From positions 1,446,868 through 1,510,867 of the forward strand of contig NZ_LR733265.1 of assembly GCF_902506495.1 (NCBI RefSeq): 64,000 nucleotides of DNA, written 5' to 3'. The notes beneath the pieces were generated by a model. The model was given only the letters and a program-made list of their open reading frames with translations, did not search any database and had not been told where the DNA came from. The DNA is from Pseudomonas sp. 8O (GTDB lineage: Bacteria > Pseudomonadota > Gammaproteobacteria > Pseudomonadales > Pseudomonadaceae). Both the position numbers and the translations under genes were made by a program. Below are positions 52,327 to 61,360 of the stretch, piece after piece. The first letter of the stretch is position 1; the number at the start of each line of letters is the position of its first letter.

Positions 52327-54162
52327 TCAGGAGAGCTGGATCAGGCTCTCCTGCTCCTCACCGAACTTGCGCAATTCGCGGAACAGTGCCTGCTCGCTGC
52401 CTAGCATCAGCACGTTGCGCAGGCTCTGGAAGATGCGGCTGACGTAGCCCAGGTCGTTCATCAGCGAGCTGGTCTGCAGGCCATCCAGGTGGCCGTCGCG
52501 TACCTCGGCGAATAGGCGCTGACGAAACCTCGCATCGAAGCTCGCCGCCTGCTCGTCGAGCCAGCGCAGGCGCGATTGCCACACCTCGTCCGGCAGATCG
52601 GCACGGGCCAACTCACGCACTTCATGCAGGGTGGTGAGCAAATGGCGACGCAGCTCCACGTAGGCATCACGCACCGCCGAAGGTGGTGCGTCCAGATAAT
52701 GGCCAAGGTTCTTCTGCAGGTGCTTGGCGTCCTTGACCGCATCCACCAGCTGCAGCGCCGCCAACTGGCAACTGACCCAGAACTGCTGATGCGCTTCGTC
52801 CATGGGCAGTTCCATGCGCCCCATGAAGCTCAGCAGATCGCCATACACGCCCTTGATATGGAATTGGTACAAGTGCTCCGCTTCGAAGCCGCCCTGCGCG
52901 GGCTTGGCCTGCAGCAGTTGCTCATCCGCCCGCGCACGCGCCAGTTGATCAACCGGCAGATAGAGTGCATGGCAGATCACCTCCAGGCTCAAGCGGCCAA
53001 GGTGCCCCAGCTCCTGCACCACCGCGCCGGAGGCGGCATCCACCGAATCCAGCGCGCGCTCATTGAGATAGCGCGCACGCGTGCGCTCGGGTTCGGCGAC
53101 CTCTTCGGACGCCAACTCCGTAATCAATACCTGTGGCTCGGCACGCTCCGGCAGCCAGCGGATCAACAACCGCGCCAGACGCCCCTGCAGCGGCCAGAAC
53201 AGCGCGACACCCATGGCATTGAACAGGGTATGGAACATCGCCAGTTGGATCAGGCTGCTCTCGCCAAGGCCCAGAGGTTCGGCCAGCGCATGCACCAGCC
53301 AGGTCAGCGGACCCAGCAGGCAGAAGGCGAGCGTACCGGTGGTGATGTTGAACAGCACGTGCGCCAGGGCCAGGCGCTGGCCATTGCGATTACCGCCGAG
53401 GGAGCCGACGAACGCGGTGGTCACGCTGCTGCCGACGTTGGAGCCAATGGCGATCGCCAGGCTCTGACCAAGCTCCAGCTGGCCGCCGGCCAAAGCCGCC
53501 AGCGTAAGCATCAAGGTAGCGTGGCTGGACTGCAGCACCACGGTGATGGCCAAACCGATGGCGGTGAACAGCAACGCACCACGCAGCCCGCCCTCCTGGT
53601 AGCCGGTCATGTCCAGGCCGTCACCGAAACTGGCGAAGCCGTCCTTGATCTGATCGATGCCGAGAAAGATGAAGGCGATACCCAGCACGATACGACCAGC
53701 CGCCTTGCTCCTGGGCCCGAAGAAACCGGCCAGCACGCCGAATACCAACAGCGGCAGGGCCAGCGGACTTAGGCTGAGGTTCTGCCCGGCCAGCGCCAGC
53801 AGCCAGATGCCGCTGGTGGCGCCAAGATTGGCACCGAACAGGATGGCAATGCCGCCGGCCAACTGGATCAGACCGGTGCTGATGAAGGCGATGGTCAACA
53901 GCGACACCAGCGTGCTGGATTGCAGCAGTAGTGTACCGCCCACTCCGAATAGCAGGCTCTTGAAAGGGGTAGACGTGCTGCGCCCGAGTATCTGCTCCAG
54001 TTTGCTGCCCGCCAGCTGGCGCAAGCCCTCTTCCAGGCACTGCATGCCGAACAGGAAAATCGCGAGCCCGGCGCAGAGTTGCAGCCAGCCCTGGCTGAAC
54101 CAGAACGAGGCGATCAGCCCCATTACAACCAGCAGCAACATCACCCAGCGCAGGTACTTCAT
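52327..54162 (-). CDS. Na/Pi cotransporter (PNaS/NptA family) with PhoU-like domain
   Basis: 611 residues; ATG at 54162 chosen (MKYLRWVMLLLVVMG); an upstream ATG at 54195 is possible. About eight membrane helices in two inverted halves, each with the QSS motif (LLQSSTLVSLLTIAF and VLQSSHATLMLTLAA). The C-terminal 240 residues are helical and PhoU-like. Sodium-driven phosphate uptake across the inner membrane. Single gene; a hairpin separates it from the gene upstream. Confidence 0.9.
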   Translation of the reverse strand: MKYLRWVMLLLVVMGLIASFWFSQGWLQLCAGLAIFLFGMQCLEEGLRQLAGSKLEQILGRSTSTPFKSLLFGVGGTLLLQSSTLVSLLTIAFISTGLIQLAGGIAILFGANLGATSGIWLLALAGQNLSLSPLALPLLVFGVLAGFFGPRSKAAGRIVLGIAFIFLGIDQIKDGFASFGDGLDMTGYQEGGLRGALLFTAIGLAITVVLQSSHATLMLTLAALAGGQLELGQSLAIAIGSNVGSSVTTAFVGSLGGNRNGQRLALAHVLFNITTGTLAFCLLGPLTWLVHALAEPLGLGESSLIQLAMFHTLFNAMGVALFWPLQGRLARLLIRWLPERAEPQVLITELASEEVAEPERTRARYLNERALDSVDAASGAVVQELGHLGRLSLEVICHALYLPVDQLARARADEQLLQAKPAQGGFEAEHLYQFHIKGVYGDLLSFMGRMELPMDEAHQQFWVSCQLAALQLVDAVKDAKHLQKNLGHYLDAPPSAVRDAYVELRRHLLTTLHEVRELARADLPDEVWQSRLRWLDEQAASFDARFRQRLFAEVRDGHLDGLQTSSLMNDLGYVSRIFQSLRNVLMLGSEQALFRELRKFGEEQESLIQLS

Positions 54163-54201
54163 CACCACCGGCTCATCCCTTTTTAGTGGTACCAAACGTA
54201 A

Positions 54202-54235
54202 GCGGCCCCTGGCTCGTTACCAAACCAGGGGCCGC
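54202..54235 (-). terminator. Strong hairpin after the small secreted-protein gene
   Basis: GCGGCCCCTGG / CCAGGGGCCGC, 11 bp, 12-bp loop, weak T-run on the minus strand. Probably ends the upstream gene; it also lies just before the Na/Pi gene. Confidence 0.6.
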
Positions 54236-54251
54236 AAGAACCGCATTTCAA

Positions 54252-54584
54252 TTACTGACGCTGATTGTAACCGTCGCCGGTGCAACCCAGGCAGCGTACG
54301 AACGCCGCTTTGCCCGGCTCGACGACCAGAGCTTTACCCGCTGCTCCAATCCCGCCACCCATCGCGGAAAATGGCAGGGAGACCACGAACAGACCAGCGC
54401 CGATAACAGTAGCGCCAATCAGTAGAGGACGAGCGATCACCAGATCAGCTGCCATGGAAAAAGCGCCCGGCGCCTCAACTGTGTAAAACGGATCACCGCT
54501 GACGTTCTGCTGCGCCTGCGCCGGCAACGCCAGTAGGCCCATAAGCAGCGACATGACGGCTGCGGTCGTGCGGAACAGGTTCAT
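54252..54584 (-). CDS. Small hydrophobic exported protein (annotated in relatives as 'multidrug transporter')
   Basis: 110 residues from ATG at 54584 (GAAGGACTG upstream). Signal peptide ending ALPAQAQ; the mature part has one strong hydrophobic segment (ARPLLIGATVIGAGLFVVSLPF) and a C-terminal RCLGCTG pair of cysteines. Homologues in Pseudomonas carry a multidrug-transporter name that the sequence does not justify. Envelope protein, function unknown. Confidence 0.65.
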   Translation of the reverse strand: MNLFRTTAAVMSLLMGLLALPAQAQQNVSGDPFYTVEAPGAFSMAADLVIARPLLIGATVIGAGLFVVSLPFSAMGGGIGAAGKALVVEPGKAAFVRCLGCTGDGYNQRQ

Positions 54585-54660
54585 AATGCAGTCCTTCAGA
54601 TTATTCGGGAAAGTGCCAGTAACTATAACAGCGCATTGATAATTGTCAGCGTGACGGACG

Positions 54661-55239
54661 TCAATCGCCGTGAAAGGCATATTCCGGCTTTTTCGGCACA
54701 TAAGGACGAAAGAACGCCAGCATGGCTGTCAGGTCGGCTTTCTCGTCACCGGTTGGCTGGAAGATCGGACCGATCACCACCCGCCGATTCTGATAATCCA
54801 GCGCGCCCAGCACTATGGGGACGCCCGCGCCCAGCGCGATATGGTAGAAGCCCATCTTCCAGCGTTCGACCTTCTTGCGCGTGCCCTCGGGCGACAACAC
54901 CAGGATGAACTCGTCATGCTCACGAAAGGCCTGAATGGCCTGTTCGACGGTGTTCAACTGGCGATCCCGACGAATCGGAATACCGCCCCAGCTGCGCATC
55001 AGGCCACCGAAGGGCCAGCGGAAGATGCTGTGCTTGCCGAACCAGCGGGCGTTGAGGCGCAGCACGAATTTCAGCGCTATGAAGATCACGAAATCCCAGT
55101 TGGACGTGTGATGAGCGCCGATGGCGACGAACTTGTCGAGCTTCGGCAACTGTCCCTCGATACGCCAGCCCATCAGTTTCAGCACACTGCGCCCCAGCCA
55201 CTCAGCGGCCGGATTGCGTGGCAGGTAGTTACCGGACAT
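54661..55239 (-). CDS. PlsC-like acyltransferase (1-acyl-glycerol-phosphate acyltransferase family)
   Basis: 192 residues. Acyltransferase motif I H-x4-D in HTSNWDF, motif III VLSPEGTRKKVERW, and GGIPIRRDR in between. No clear membrane helix apart from a hydrophobic stretch around FVIFIALKFVL. Short compared with PlsC, so possibly acting on another lipid acceptor. Encoded between an exported small protein and a structured repeat, on the minus strand. Confidence 0.85.
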   Translation of the reverse strand: MSGNYLPRNPAAEWLGRSVLKLMGWRIEGQLPKLDKFVAIGAHHTSNWDFVIFIALKFVLRLNARWFGKHSIFRWPFGGLMRSWGGIPIRRDRQLNTVEQAIQAFREHDEFILVLSPEGTRKKVERWKMGFYHIALGAGVPIVLGALDYQNRRVVIGPIFQPTGDEKADLTAMLAFFRPYVPKKPEYAFHGD

Positions 55240-55274
55240 CGATCAACCTCGGTATTTGTTGTTGTTTTCTTACC

Positions 55275-55502
55275 AGAACGTGTTTTACGAGCTCGCGAGC
55301 TAGAGCCATACAACACCGATGGCGACCCCGCAAAAACAGGCGAGGAACGGTCGGAGTCGCGCTCGACTGTACTTTTGTACATGAGCATGAATCGCTCCGC
55401 TCGCCCCTTCGGGGCCGCACTGAAGTGCGTTGGCCGCGAGCGGCCTCCGAGCCTGTTTTTAACGCAGTAGGGCCGACGCGCAGCAGATCGTAAACAGGTT
55501 CT
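55275..55502. repeat. Structured dispersed repeat, copy B
   Basis: Arms AGAACGTGTTTTACGAGCT (55275-55293) and AGATCGTAAACAGGTTCT (55485-55502); central hairpin TGTAC-TTTT-GTACA (55368-55381) followed by TGAGCAT; hairpins GCACT-GA-AGTGC and GGCCGC-GA-GCGGCC; block TTTTTAACGCAGTAGGGCCG. The 3' arm touches the mutM stop. Compared with copy A, paired bases change together. Confidence 0.75.
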
Positions 55503-56314
55503 CAGCGTTGGCACTTGGGACAGTACACACTCGCCCGCTGCCCCAGCTTGACCTCACGTAGCGTACTGCCGCAGACCTTGCAGAACTCGCCGCCGCGCCC
55601 GTAGGCAAACAGCTCCTGCTGGAAGTAGCCCGGCTGGCCGTCGCCGCCGACGAAGTCACGCAAGGTGGTACCGCCACGCTCGATGGCATGAGCCAGGATG
55701 CGCTTGATCTCCTCGGCCAGGCGCAGGTAACGCGCCCGCGAGATGGAGCCGGCTTCGCGGCGCGGATCGATACCGGCAGCGAACAGCGCTTCGGTGGCGT
55801 AGATGTTGCCCACGCCGACGACCACGGCGTTATCCATGATGAAGGGTTTCACCGCCATGCTACGACCGCGCGACATCTGGAACAGACGCTCACCCTCGAA
55901 CAATCCGCCCAACGGCTCTGGGCCGAGTTTGCTGAGCAGCTCGTGGCGCAGCGGATCTTCGCTCCATAGCAGCGCACCAAAACGGCGCGGGTCGGTGTAA
56001 CGCAAGGCGAGCCCCGACTCCAGCTCGATATCCACGTGCTCGTGCTTGGCCGCGGGCAGGCCGCACTCGACCAGACGCAGACTGCCGGACATGCCCAGAT
56101 GGCTGATCAGGCTGCCGACTTCGGCCTTGATCAACAGGTACTTGGCACGGCGCTCGACGCACTCGATTCGCTGGCCGGACAGACGCACGTCCAGGTCTTC
56201 GGGGATAGGCCAACGGAGACGGCGCTCACGCACGATCACGCGGCTGACGCGCTGACCTTCCAGGTAAGGCGCGATACCGCGACGGGTAGTTTCGACTTCA
56301 GGTAATTCAGGCAT
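55502..56314 (-). CDS. mutM: Formamidopyrimidine-DNA glycosylase MutM (Fpg)
   Basis: 270 residues. N-terminal PELPEVETTRRGI with Pro1 as nucleophile, Lys in LRLVECG-type loop region, helix-two-turn-helix, and a C-terminal C4 zinc finger (CKVCGSTL...YCPKC). Removes 8-oxoguanine and related oxidised purines from DNA. The gene stops against a structured repeat; it starts 110 bp from the HDOD gene on the same strand. Confidence 0.96.
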   Translation of the reverse strand: MPELPEVETTRRGIAPYLEGQRVSRVIVRERRLRWPIPEDLDVRLSGQRIECVERRAKYLLIKAEVGSLISHLGMSGSLRLVECGLPAAKHEHVDIELESGLALRYTDPRRFGALLWSEDPLRHELLSKLGPEPLGGLFEGERLFQMSRGRSMAVKPFIMDNAVVVGVGNIYATEALFAAGIDPRREAGSISRARYLRLAEEIKRILAHAIERGGTTLRDFVGGDGQPGYFQQELFAYGRGGEFCKVCGSTLREVKLGQRASVYCPKCQR

Positions 56315-56424
56315 GGCAGTACGACAGGAAACGGCGGTGCGCCACCTTAGCAGGAGCCGCGCAGCAAGCGGTAGGGTCCGCAGCTTACCCGCTCACCTGC
56401 CCGGCGGCGCAAGCGCTTGAAGAC

Positions 56425-57291
56425 TCAGAGCACAGCCAGGTCACGGATGCTTTCGCGCAGGTTCTCGAAGTCATACTCCGACAACCCCAGATACTCGAGA
56501 ATCGGCTGCGCGATGGACTGCCACTCCATGTCGATGGCCTGCCCGCCCTGCACGCGGTGTGTCTCGCAGATATGCTCGGCCATCTTGAGAATGCCCAGCA
56601 GCGTCTTCAACTGAGCGTCGCGCCCCGAGTCATCGCTGAAGATCGACAAGGCGTTGTGGTGGTTGGCGATGACCTCGCAGAGATGCTCCGGCAGGCGCCA
56701 GGAACGTGCGGTGAAATAACCGACCACGGCATGATTGGTAGTCAGCAGGCGGTTCTCGGTATCGACCACACGGCGCTCTTCACTGGCACTGGCGTAGGCT
56801 TCCTCCAGCACCTGCATGTAGTTGGGGAAGCGCTTGAGCATCAGCGGAATGCCGCAATCGTGGAACAGCCCCAGGCTGTAGGCTTCGTCGGGCGAGTGAT
56901 AACCGAGGCGCTTGGCCAGGGTCAGGCAGGTCATCGCCACGTCCTGGGCACTGTCCCAGAAGCGGTTGAGTACCAGGATCGCTTCGTCGGTCAGCTCGCC
57001 TTTGATCGACTGCGCATTGATCAGGTTGATCACGGTGTTGCAGCCCATCAGATTGACCGCCTGCTGAATCGAGGCGATGCGATTGGCCAGGCCGAAATGC
57101 GGCGAGTTGACGATTTTCAGCAGCGCGCCGGACAGCCCTGGGTCCTGACTGATCAGCTTGGCGATGCTGCGCAAATCGGGGCTGGGCATGATCTGCTCCA
57201 TCTGCAGATCGACCATGATCTGTGGTTGCGGCGGTACGCTGATCCCCTGCAGGACTTGCTGGATCTGTTCGGCGGTAAGTTCGTAGGTCAT
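56425..57291 (-). CDS. HDOD-domain protein
   Basis: 288 residues from ATG at 57291 (MTYELTAEQIQQVLQGISVPP); ribosome site weak. HDOD domain about 20-220 with PQPQIMVDLQMEQIM, ISQDPGLSGALLKIVNSPHFG, and GLFHDCGIPL. HDOD proteins are degenerate HD phosphohydrolase relatives that act as signalling scaffolds, often in motility or second-messenger circuits. No second domain. Divergent from rlmI. Confidence 0.85.
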   Translation of the reverse strand: MTYELTAEQIQQVLQGISVPPQPQIMVDLQMEQIMPSPDLRSIAKLISQDPGLSGALLKIVNSPHFGLANRIASIQQAVNLMGCNTVINLINAQSIKGELTDEAILVLNRFWDSAQDVAMTCLTLAKRLGYHSPDEAYSLGLFHDCGIPLMLKRFPNYMQVLEEAYASASEERRVVDTENRLLTTNHAVVGYFTARSWRLPEHLCEVIANHHNALSIFSDDSGRDAQLKTLLGILKMAEHICETHRVQGGQAIDMEWQSIAQPILEYLGLSEYDFENLRESIRDLAVL

Positions 57292-57393
57292 GAAAGAGGG
57301 ATCGTGCAGGGTGAGAAGTAGCGCACAGTCTAGCCAAAGCACTGGCCAGCCCGCAGTCGACTTTTGTAACCGCCGTCCCCGTGTGCAAACCGC

Positions 57394-57399
57394 TATAAT
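57394..57399 (+). promoter_or_regulatory. Candidate -10 box of the RlmI-like gene
   Basis: Consensus TATAAT 31 bp before the ATG; the matching -35 is poor. Within the 138-bp divergent gap. Confidence 0.4.
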
Positions 57400-57429
57400 C
57401 CCGCTCTTTTCCCCGCGGAGCCCGAACTC

Positions 57430-58629
57430 ATGTCTTCCCTGCCCAGTCTGCGCCTGAAAGCCAACGCCGACCGACGCCTGCGCGCCGGCCACCTGTGGGT
57501 CTACAGCAACGAGATCGATGTCGCCGCCACCCCGCTGCATGGTTTTGCCGCCGGTGACCAGGCTGTTCTCGAAGCCGCCGGCGGCAAGCCGCTGGGCATT
57601 GTCGCTATGAGTCCGAACAACCTGATCTGCGCGCGCCTGTTGTCGCGGGACATCAAGCACGTACTGGACAAATCCCTGCTGGTGCACCGCCTCAACGTCT
57701 GCCTGTCGTTGCGCGAACGCCTGTTCGACAAGCCCTGCTACCGCCTGGTATATGGCGACTCCGACTTGCTGCCGGGGCTGGTGGTCGACCGCTTCTTCGA
57801 CATTCTGGTGGTGCAACTGGCCTCTGCCACCATGGAGGCGCACAAGGACGACGTGCTCGCCGCGCTGATCCAGGTGTGCAAGCCCAGCGGGGTCCTGTTC
57901 AAGAACGACTCCAGCGCGCGCGACGCCGAAGGCCTCGAGCGCTATGTGGCGACCGCCTACGGCGAGGTGCCGGAGTGGGTAGCGCTGGAAGAGAACGGCG
58001 TGAAATTCGAAGCACCGGTGATCGAAGGGCAGAAGACCGGCTGGTTCTATGACCACCGCATGAACCGCGCACGCCTGGCGCCCTACGTCAAAGGCAAGCG
58101 CGTGCTCGACCTGTTCAGCTACATCGGCGGTTGGGGTGTGCAGGCCGCAGCCTTCGGCGCCAGCGAAGTGTTCTGCGTGGACGCTTCCGGCTTCGCCCTC
58201 GATGGCGTGGAGCGCAACGCCACGCTCAACGGTTTCGCCGAGAAGGTCACCTGTGTGGAAGGTGACGTGTTCGCCGCGCTGCGTGAGCTGAAATCCGCTG
58301 AAGAACGCTTCGACGTGGTGATCGCCGATCCGCCCGCCTTCATCAAGCGCAAGAAGGACATCAAGAACGGCGAAGCGGCCTACCGGCGCCTCAATGAAAC
58401 CGCCATGCGCCTGCTGAACAAGGACGGCATCCTGGTCAGCGCCAGCTGCTCCATGCACCTGGAAGAGGACAACCTGCAGAACATCCTGCTGACCAGCGCC
58501 CGTCATCTGGATCGAAATATCCAGTTGCTCGAGCGCGGCGCCCAGGGCCCGGATCACCCGGTGCACCCGGCGATCAACGAGACCCGCTATATCAAGAGTC
58601 TGACCGTGCGTCTGCTGCCCAACAGCTAA
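57430..58629 (+). CDS. rlmI: RlmI-like class I SAM-dependent 23S rRNA methyltransferase
   Basis: 399 residues. N-terminal PUA domain (about 1-75), EEHD-like middle domain, then Rossmann methyltransferase with VLDLFSYIGGWGVQAAAFGA, IADPPAFIKRKKD, and the catalytic cysteine in LVSASCSMH. E. coli RlmI makes m5C1962 of 23S rRNA; I assume the same here by domain order, not by test. Single gene; REP pair follows. Confidence 0.85.
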   Translation: MSSLPSLRLKANADRRLRAGHLWVYSNEIDVAATPLHGFAAGDQAVLEAAGGKPLGIVAMSPNNLICARLLSRDIKHVLDKSLLVHRLNVCLSLRERLFDKPCYRLVYGDSDLLPGLVVDRFFDILVVQLASATMEAHKDDVLAALIQVCKPSGVLFKNDSSARDAEGLERYVATAYGEVPEWVALEENGVKFEAPVIEGQKTGWFYDHRMNRARLAPYVKGKRVLDLFSYIGGWGVQAAAFGASEVFCVDASGFALDGVERNATLNGFAEKVTCVEGDVFAALRELKSAEERFDVVIADPPAFIKRKKDIKNGEAAYRRLNETAMRLLNKDGILVSASCSMHLEEDNLQNILLTSARHLDRNIQLLERGAQGPDHPVHPAINETRYIKSLTVRLLPNS

Positions 58630-58631
58630 AC

Positions 58632-58701
58632 GTAGGGTGCGCCATGCGCACCGAAAATGCCGGTGTCATCAAGCATCATTGGTGCGCACGGCACACCCTA
58701 C
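58632..58701. repeat. Inverted pair of GTAGGGTGCGC repeats after rlmI
   Basis: 58632-58652 and 58681-58701 in opposite orientation. They can fold on their own or on each other. The rest of the 58630-59013 gap carries the NtrC-like site and the sigma-54 promoter listed separately. Confidence 0.7.
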
Positions 58702-58738
58702 GCGACACGCGCCGAAACAGGGACGCTCTCCAGACCGT

Positions 58739-58753
58739 GCACCTGCCATGTGC
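58739..58753 (+). promoter_or_regulatory. NtrC-like site GCAC-N7-GTGC upstream of the ABC operon
   Basis: GCAC-CTGCCAT-GTGC, the same core and spacing as the ntrB palindrome at 9315. About 130 bp before the -24 box, right for an enhancer. Confidence 0.55.
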
Positions 58754-58877
58754 GTGTCGACAGGAGCCCCATCCCTCCTCTCGCTGTTACCTCCCCCCAC
58801 ACCCGCCTCGCATCTCGCCCAGCATGGACTAGGCTTTAACCTGCATAGCAGAGCGCTATCAGCCAATCACTGGCTAA

Positions 58878-58894
58878 CTGGCGTGCTTATTGCT
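58878..58894 (+). promoter_or_regulatory. Sigma-54 promoter of the polyamine-type ABC operon
   Basis: CTGGCGTG-CTTA-TTGCT fits the -24/-12 consensus with GG-N10-GC spacing. Start expected near 58906, about 108 nt before the ATPase gene. Confidence 0.75.
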
Positions 58895-59013
58895 TTTGGC
58901 TATCAACATAACGAACGCCTTCCACGCAGGAGGCGAATCGACTCAGAAGTTGGAGCCTTGGCCACGAGCTGACTCCATATTGCGGCCTTTCACGGACAAC
59001 AGCGGGGAGGACT

Positions 59014-60132
59014 ATGACTGCGCAGGCTGGGAACGATGCGTTCCTGCGATTCACCAACGTCAAGAAGACCTACGATCACAAGACCCTGGTGGTCAAGGAC
59101 TTCAACCTCAACGTGGCCAAGGGCGAATTCATCACCCTGCTCGGCCCCTCCGGTTCGGGCAAGACCACCTGCCTGATGATGCTCGCCGGCTTCGAGGACG
59201 TGACCAGCGGCGAGATCCTGATCAACGGCCGTAACGTCACCAGCATCGCCCCCTATGCTCGCAACATCGGCATGGTCTTTCAGCAGTACGCGCTGTTCCC
59301 GCACATGACCATCCGCGAGAACCTGGCCTACCCGCTGAAGATTCGCAAACTGCCCAAGGACGAGATTCGCGCCAAGGTCGAGGAGTACCTCGCACTGGTC
59401 GAACTGCAGGCCTTCGGCGGCCGCTACCCCGCCCAGCTCTCCGGCGGCCAGCGCCAGCGAGTGGCCCTGGCCCGCGCGCTGATCTTCGCTCCGGACATCG
59501 TACTGATGGATGAGCCGCTCGGCGCGCTGGACAAGAAGCTGCGTGAGCAGATGCAGTTCGAGATCAAGCGCCTGCACGAGCAGCTCGGCTTCACCGTGAT
59601 CTACGTGACCCACGACCAGACCGAAGCGCTCACCATGAGCGACCGCATCGCCGTGTTCAACAACGGCGTGGTGCAGCAGTGCGCGGCGCCGCACGTGCTC
59701 TACGAACGTCCGGCCAATCTGTTCGTCGCCGACTTCATCGGCGAGAGCAACAAGCTGCACGGCGTGATCGAGGCGGTCGAGGCTGATCGCGTCCAGGTAC
59801 GTCTCGACGATGGTGGCCTGGTGAGCACCCTGAAAGCCAACTGCACCGAAGTCGGCCAAGCCACCACGGTGTCGGTACGCCCGGAGAAGCTCAACTTCAC
59901 CGATCGACTCGGCGCCAGCGGCAATCAGGTCAAGGCCCACTTCGTCACGCGCCATTACGTCGGCGAATACATCCGCTACCACTTCGAGACCGCCAGCGGC
60001 GCCGAACTGGTGGTGAAGAATCTGAACGACAGTTCAGCCCCGCAACTCAGCGCTCAGGAAGAGATCGCCCTCGCCTGGCTGCCGGAAGACAGCCAGGCCC
60101 TGGACCGATCGGAAGTGCCGAAGACGCTCTGA
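59014..60132 (+). CDS. Polyamine-type ABC transporter, ATP-binding subunit (PotA-like)
   Basis: 372 residues. Walker A GPSGSGKTT, Q-loop VFQQYALFPHM, signature LSGGQRQRVALARAL, Walker B VLMDEPLGALD, switch His THDQTEA, and a C-terminal TOBE domain (about 280-360). Energises import; the subfamily transports putrescine, spermidine or related amines. First gene of a four-gene operon (ATPase, binding protein, two permeases), with a sigma-54 promoter. Confidence 0.92.
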   Translation: MTAQAGNDAFLRFTNVKKTYDHKTLVVKDFNLNVAKGEFITLLGPSGSGKTTCLMMLAGFEDVTSGEILINGRNVTSIAPYARNIGMVFQQYALFPHMTIRENLAYPLKIRKLPKDEIRAKVEEYLALVELQAFGGRYPAQLSGGQRQRVALARALIFAPDIVLMDEPLGALDKKLREQMQFEIKRLHEQLGFTVIYVTHDQTEALTMSDRIAVFNNGVVQQCAAPHVLYERPANLFVADFIGESNKLHGVIEAVEADRVQVRLDDGGLVSTLKANCTEVGQATTVSVRPEKLNFTDRLGASGNQVKAHFVTRHYVGEYIRYHFETASGAELVVKNLNDSSAPQLSAQEEIALAWLPEDSQALDRSEVPKTL

Positions 60133-60166
60133 CCCCACAACTAGTAGAAGCAAATGGAGCACAGCA

Positions 60167-61240
60167 ATGGCTAGATCACTGACTACCAGCTTTTCCACCT
60201 TCGCCCTGGTGGCGGCATTGGGACTCACAGCGGGCAACGCCACGGCCCAGGACAGCCTCACCGTGGTTTCCTGGGGCGGTGCCTATGGCGCCGCGCAGAA
60301 AAAACACGTCATCGACCCCTACCAGGCTGAATCCGGCGTCAAGGTATTGTTCGAGGATTACTCGGGCGGCGTCGCCGAGATCAAGGCCCAGGTCGAGTCC
60401 GGCAACATTCAGTGGGACGTGGTCGACTTCGAAGTGATCGACCTTGAGCGCGCCTGCTCCGAAGGCCTGCTGGAAACCCTCGACCACAGCGTGCTGCCGG
60501 CCGGCATCGACGGCACCTCGGCCGCTCAGGACTTCATCCCCGAAGCACTGGCCAGCGAATGCGCGGTGGGCAATATCGTCTGGTCGGTGGTATTCGCCTA
60601 CAACCAGAACACCATCGGCGGTACCAAGGCTGCCAGCATCGAGGACTTCTTCGACACCGCCAAGATTCCGGGCAAGCGAGCCATGCGCAAGCGCCCGCAG
60701 GTGAACATGGAATGGGCCCTCATGGCCGACGGCGTCGCACCTGAGGAAGTCTACGAAGTACTGGCAACCCCGGAAGGCCAGCAACGTGCCTTCGACAAAC
60801 TGGCCAGCATCAAGGATGACATCGTCTGGTTCGACTCCTGGTCGCAAGCGCCGCAATTGCTCAACGACGGTGGTGCAGTGCTGGTGCAATCGGCCAACGG
60901 CCGCTTCTACGATGCCATCGTGCAGGAAAAGAAACCCTTCGAAATCGTCTGGGACGGCCACGTCTACGACCTCGACGCCTGGGCCATCGTCAAGGGCAGC
61001 AAGAAGAAGGACCTGGCCATGGAGTTCATCAAGTACGCCACCGGCTCCAAGCCGCTGGCCGGCATGCCGGACGTGGCCTACGGCCCGACCCGCAAGTCCT
61101 CCATGCCTCTGGCCGACCAGAGTGCGGCGCCGCACCTGCCGACCGCTCATCTGGACAAAGGCATCCAGGCTGGCTCCGAGTTCTGGGCTGACTATGGCGA
61201 GTCGTTGGGCGAGAAATTCAACGAGTGGCTGTTGAAGTAA
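60167..61240 (+). CDS. Periplasmic substrate-binding protein (PotD/PotF-like)
   Basis: 357 residues. Signal peptide ending GNATAQ; mature start DSLTVVSWGGAYGAAQKKHV, the usual beginning of this polyamine/2-aminoethylphosphonate-type binding fold. Contains WDVVDFEVIDLERACSEG and WSVVFAYNQ lining the cleft. Delivers substrate to the permeases downstream. The exact ligand cannot be read from sequence. A REP hairpin follows the stop. Confidence 0.9.
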   Translation: MARSLTTSFSTFALVAALGLTAGNATAQDSLTVVSWGGAYGAAQKKHVIDPYQAESGVKVLFEDYSGGVAEIKAQVESGNIQWDVVDFEVIDLERACSEGLLETLDHSVLPAGIDGTSAAQDFIPEALASECAVGNIVWSVVFAYNQNTIGGTKAASIEDFFDTAKIPGKRAMRKRPQVNMEWALMADGVAPEEVYEVLATPEGQQRAFDKLASIKDDIVWFDSWSQAPQLLNDGGAVLVQSANGRFYDAIVQEKKPFEIVWDGHVYDLDAWAIVKGSKKKDLAMEFIKYATGSKPLAGMPDVAYGPTRKSSMPLADQSAAPHLPTAHLDKGIQAGSEFWADYGESLGEKFNEWLLK

Positions 61241-61267
61241 GCACCACACCCTCCCCACGGACGACCT

Positions 61268-61314
61268 GTGGGAGGCGCTTCAGCGGCGACGGTCGCGGCT
61301 GAAGCCCCTCCCAC
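61268..61314. repeat. REP hairpin between binding-protein and permease genes
   Basis: GTGGGAGG-C-GCTTCAGC pairs with GCTGAAGC-C-CCTCCCAC. Long stable stem 27 bp past the binding-protein stop. Confidence 0.7.
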
Positions 61315-61360
61315 GGGTACCGAGGTCCAACGGAGAAGGGGCTTATCCCGGAGTAATGTC

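Noticed and set aside
61268..61360. N-terminal extension of the PotB-like permease starting at a GTG in 61268
   Set aside because: That stretch is a REP hairpin; a TTG with a good ribosome site at 61361 gives a family-like start.
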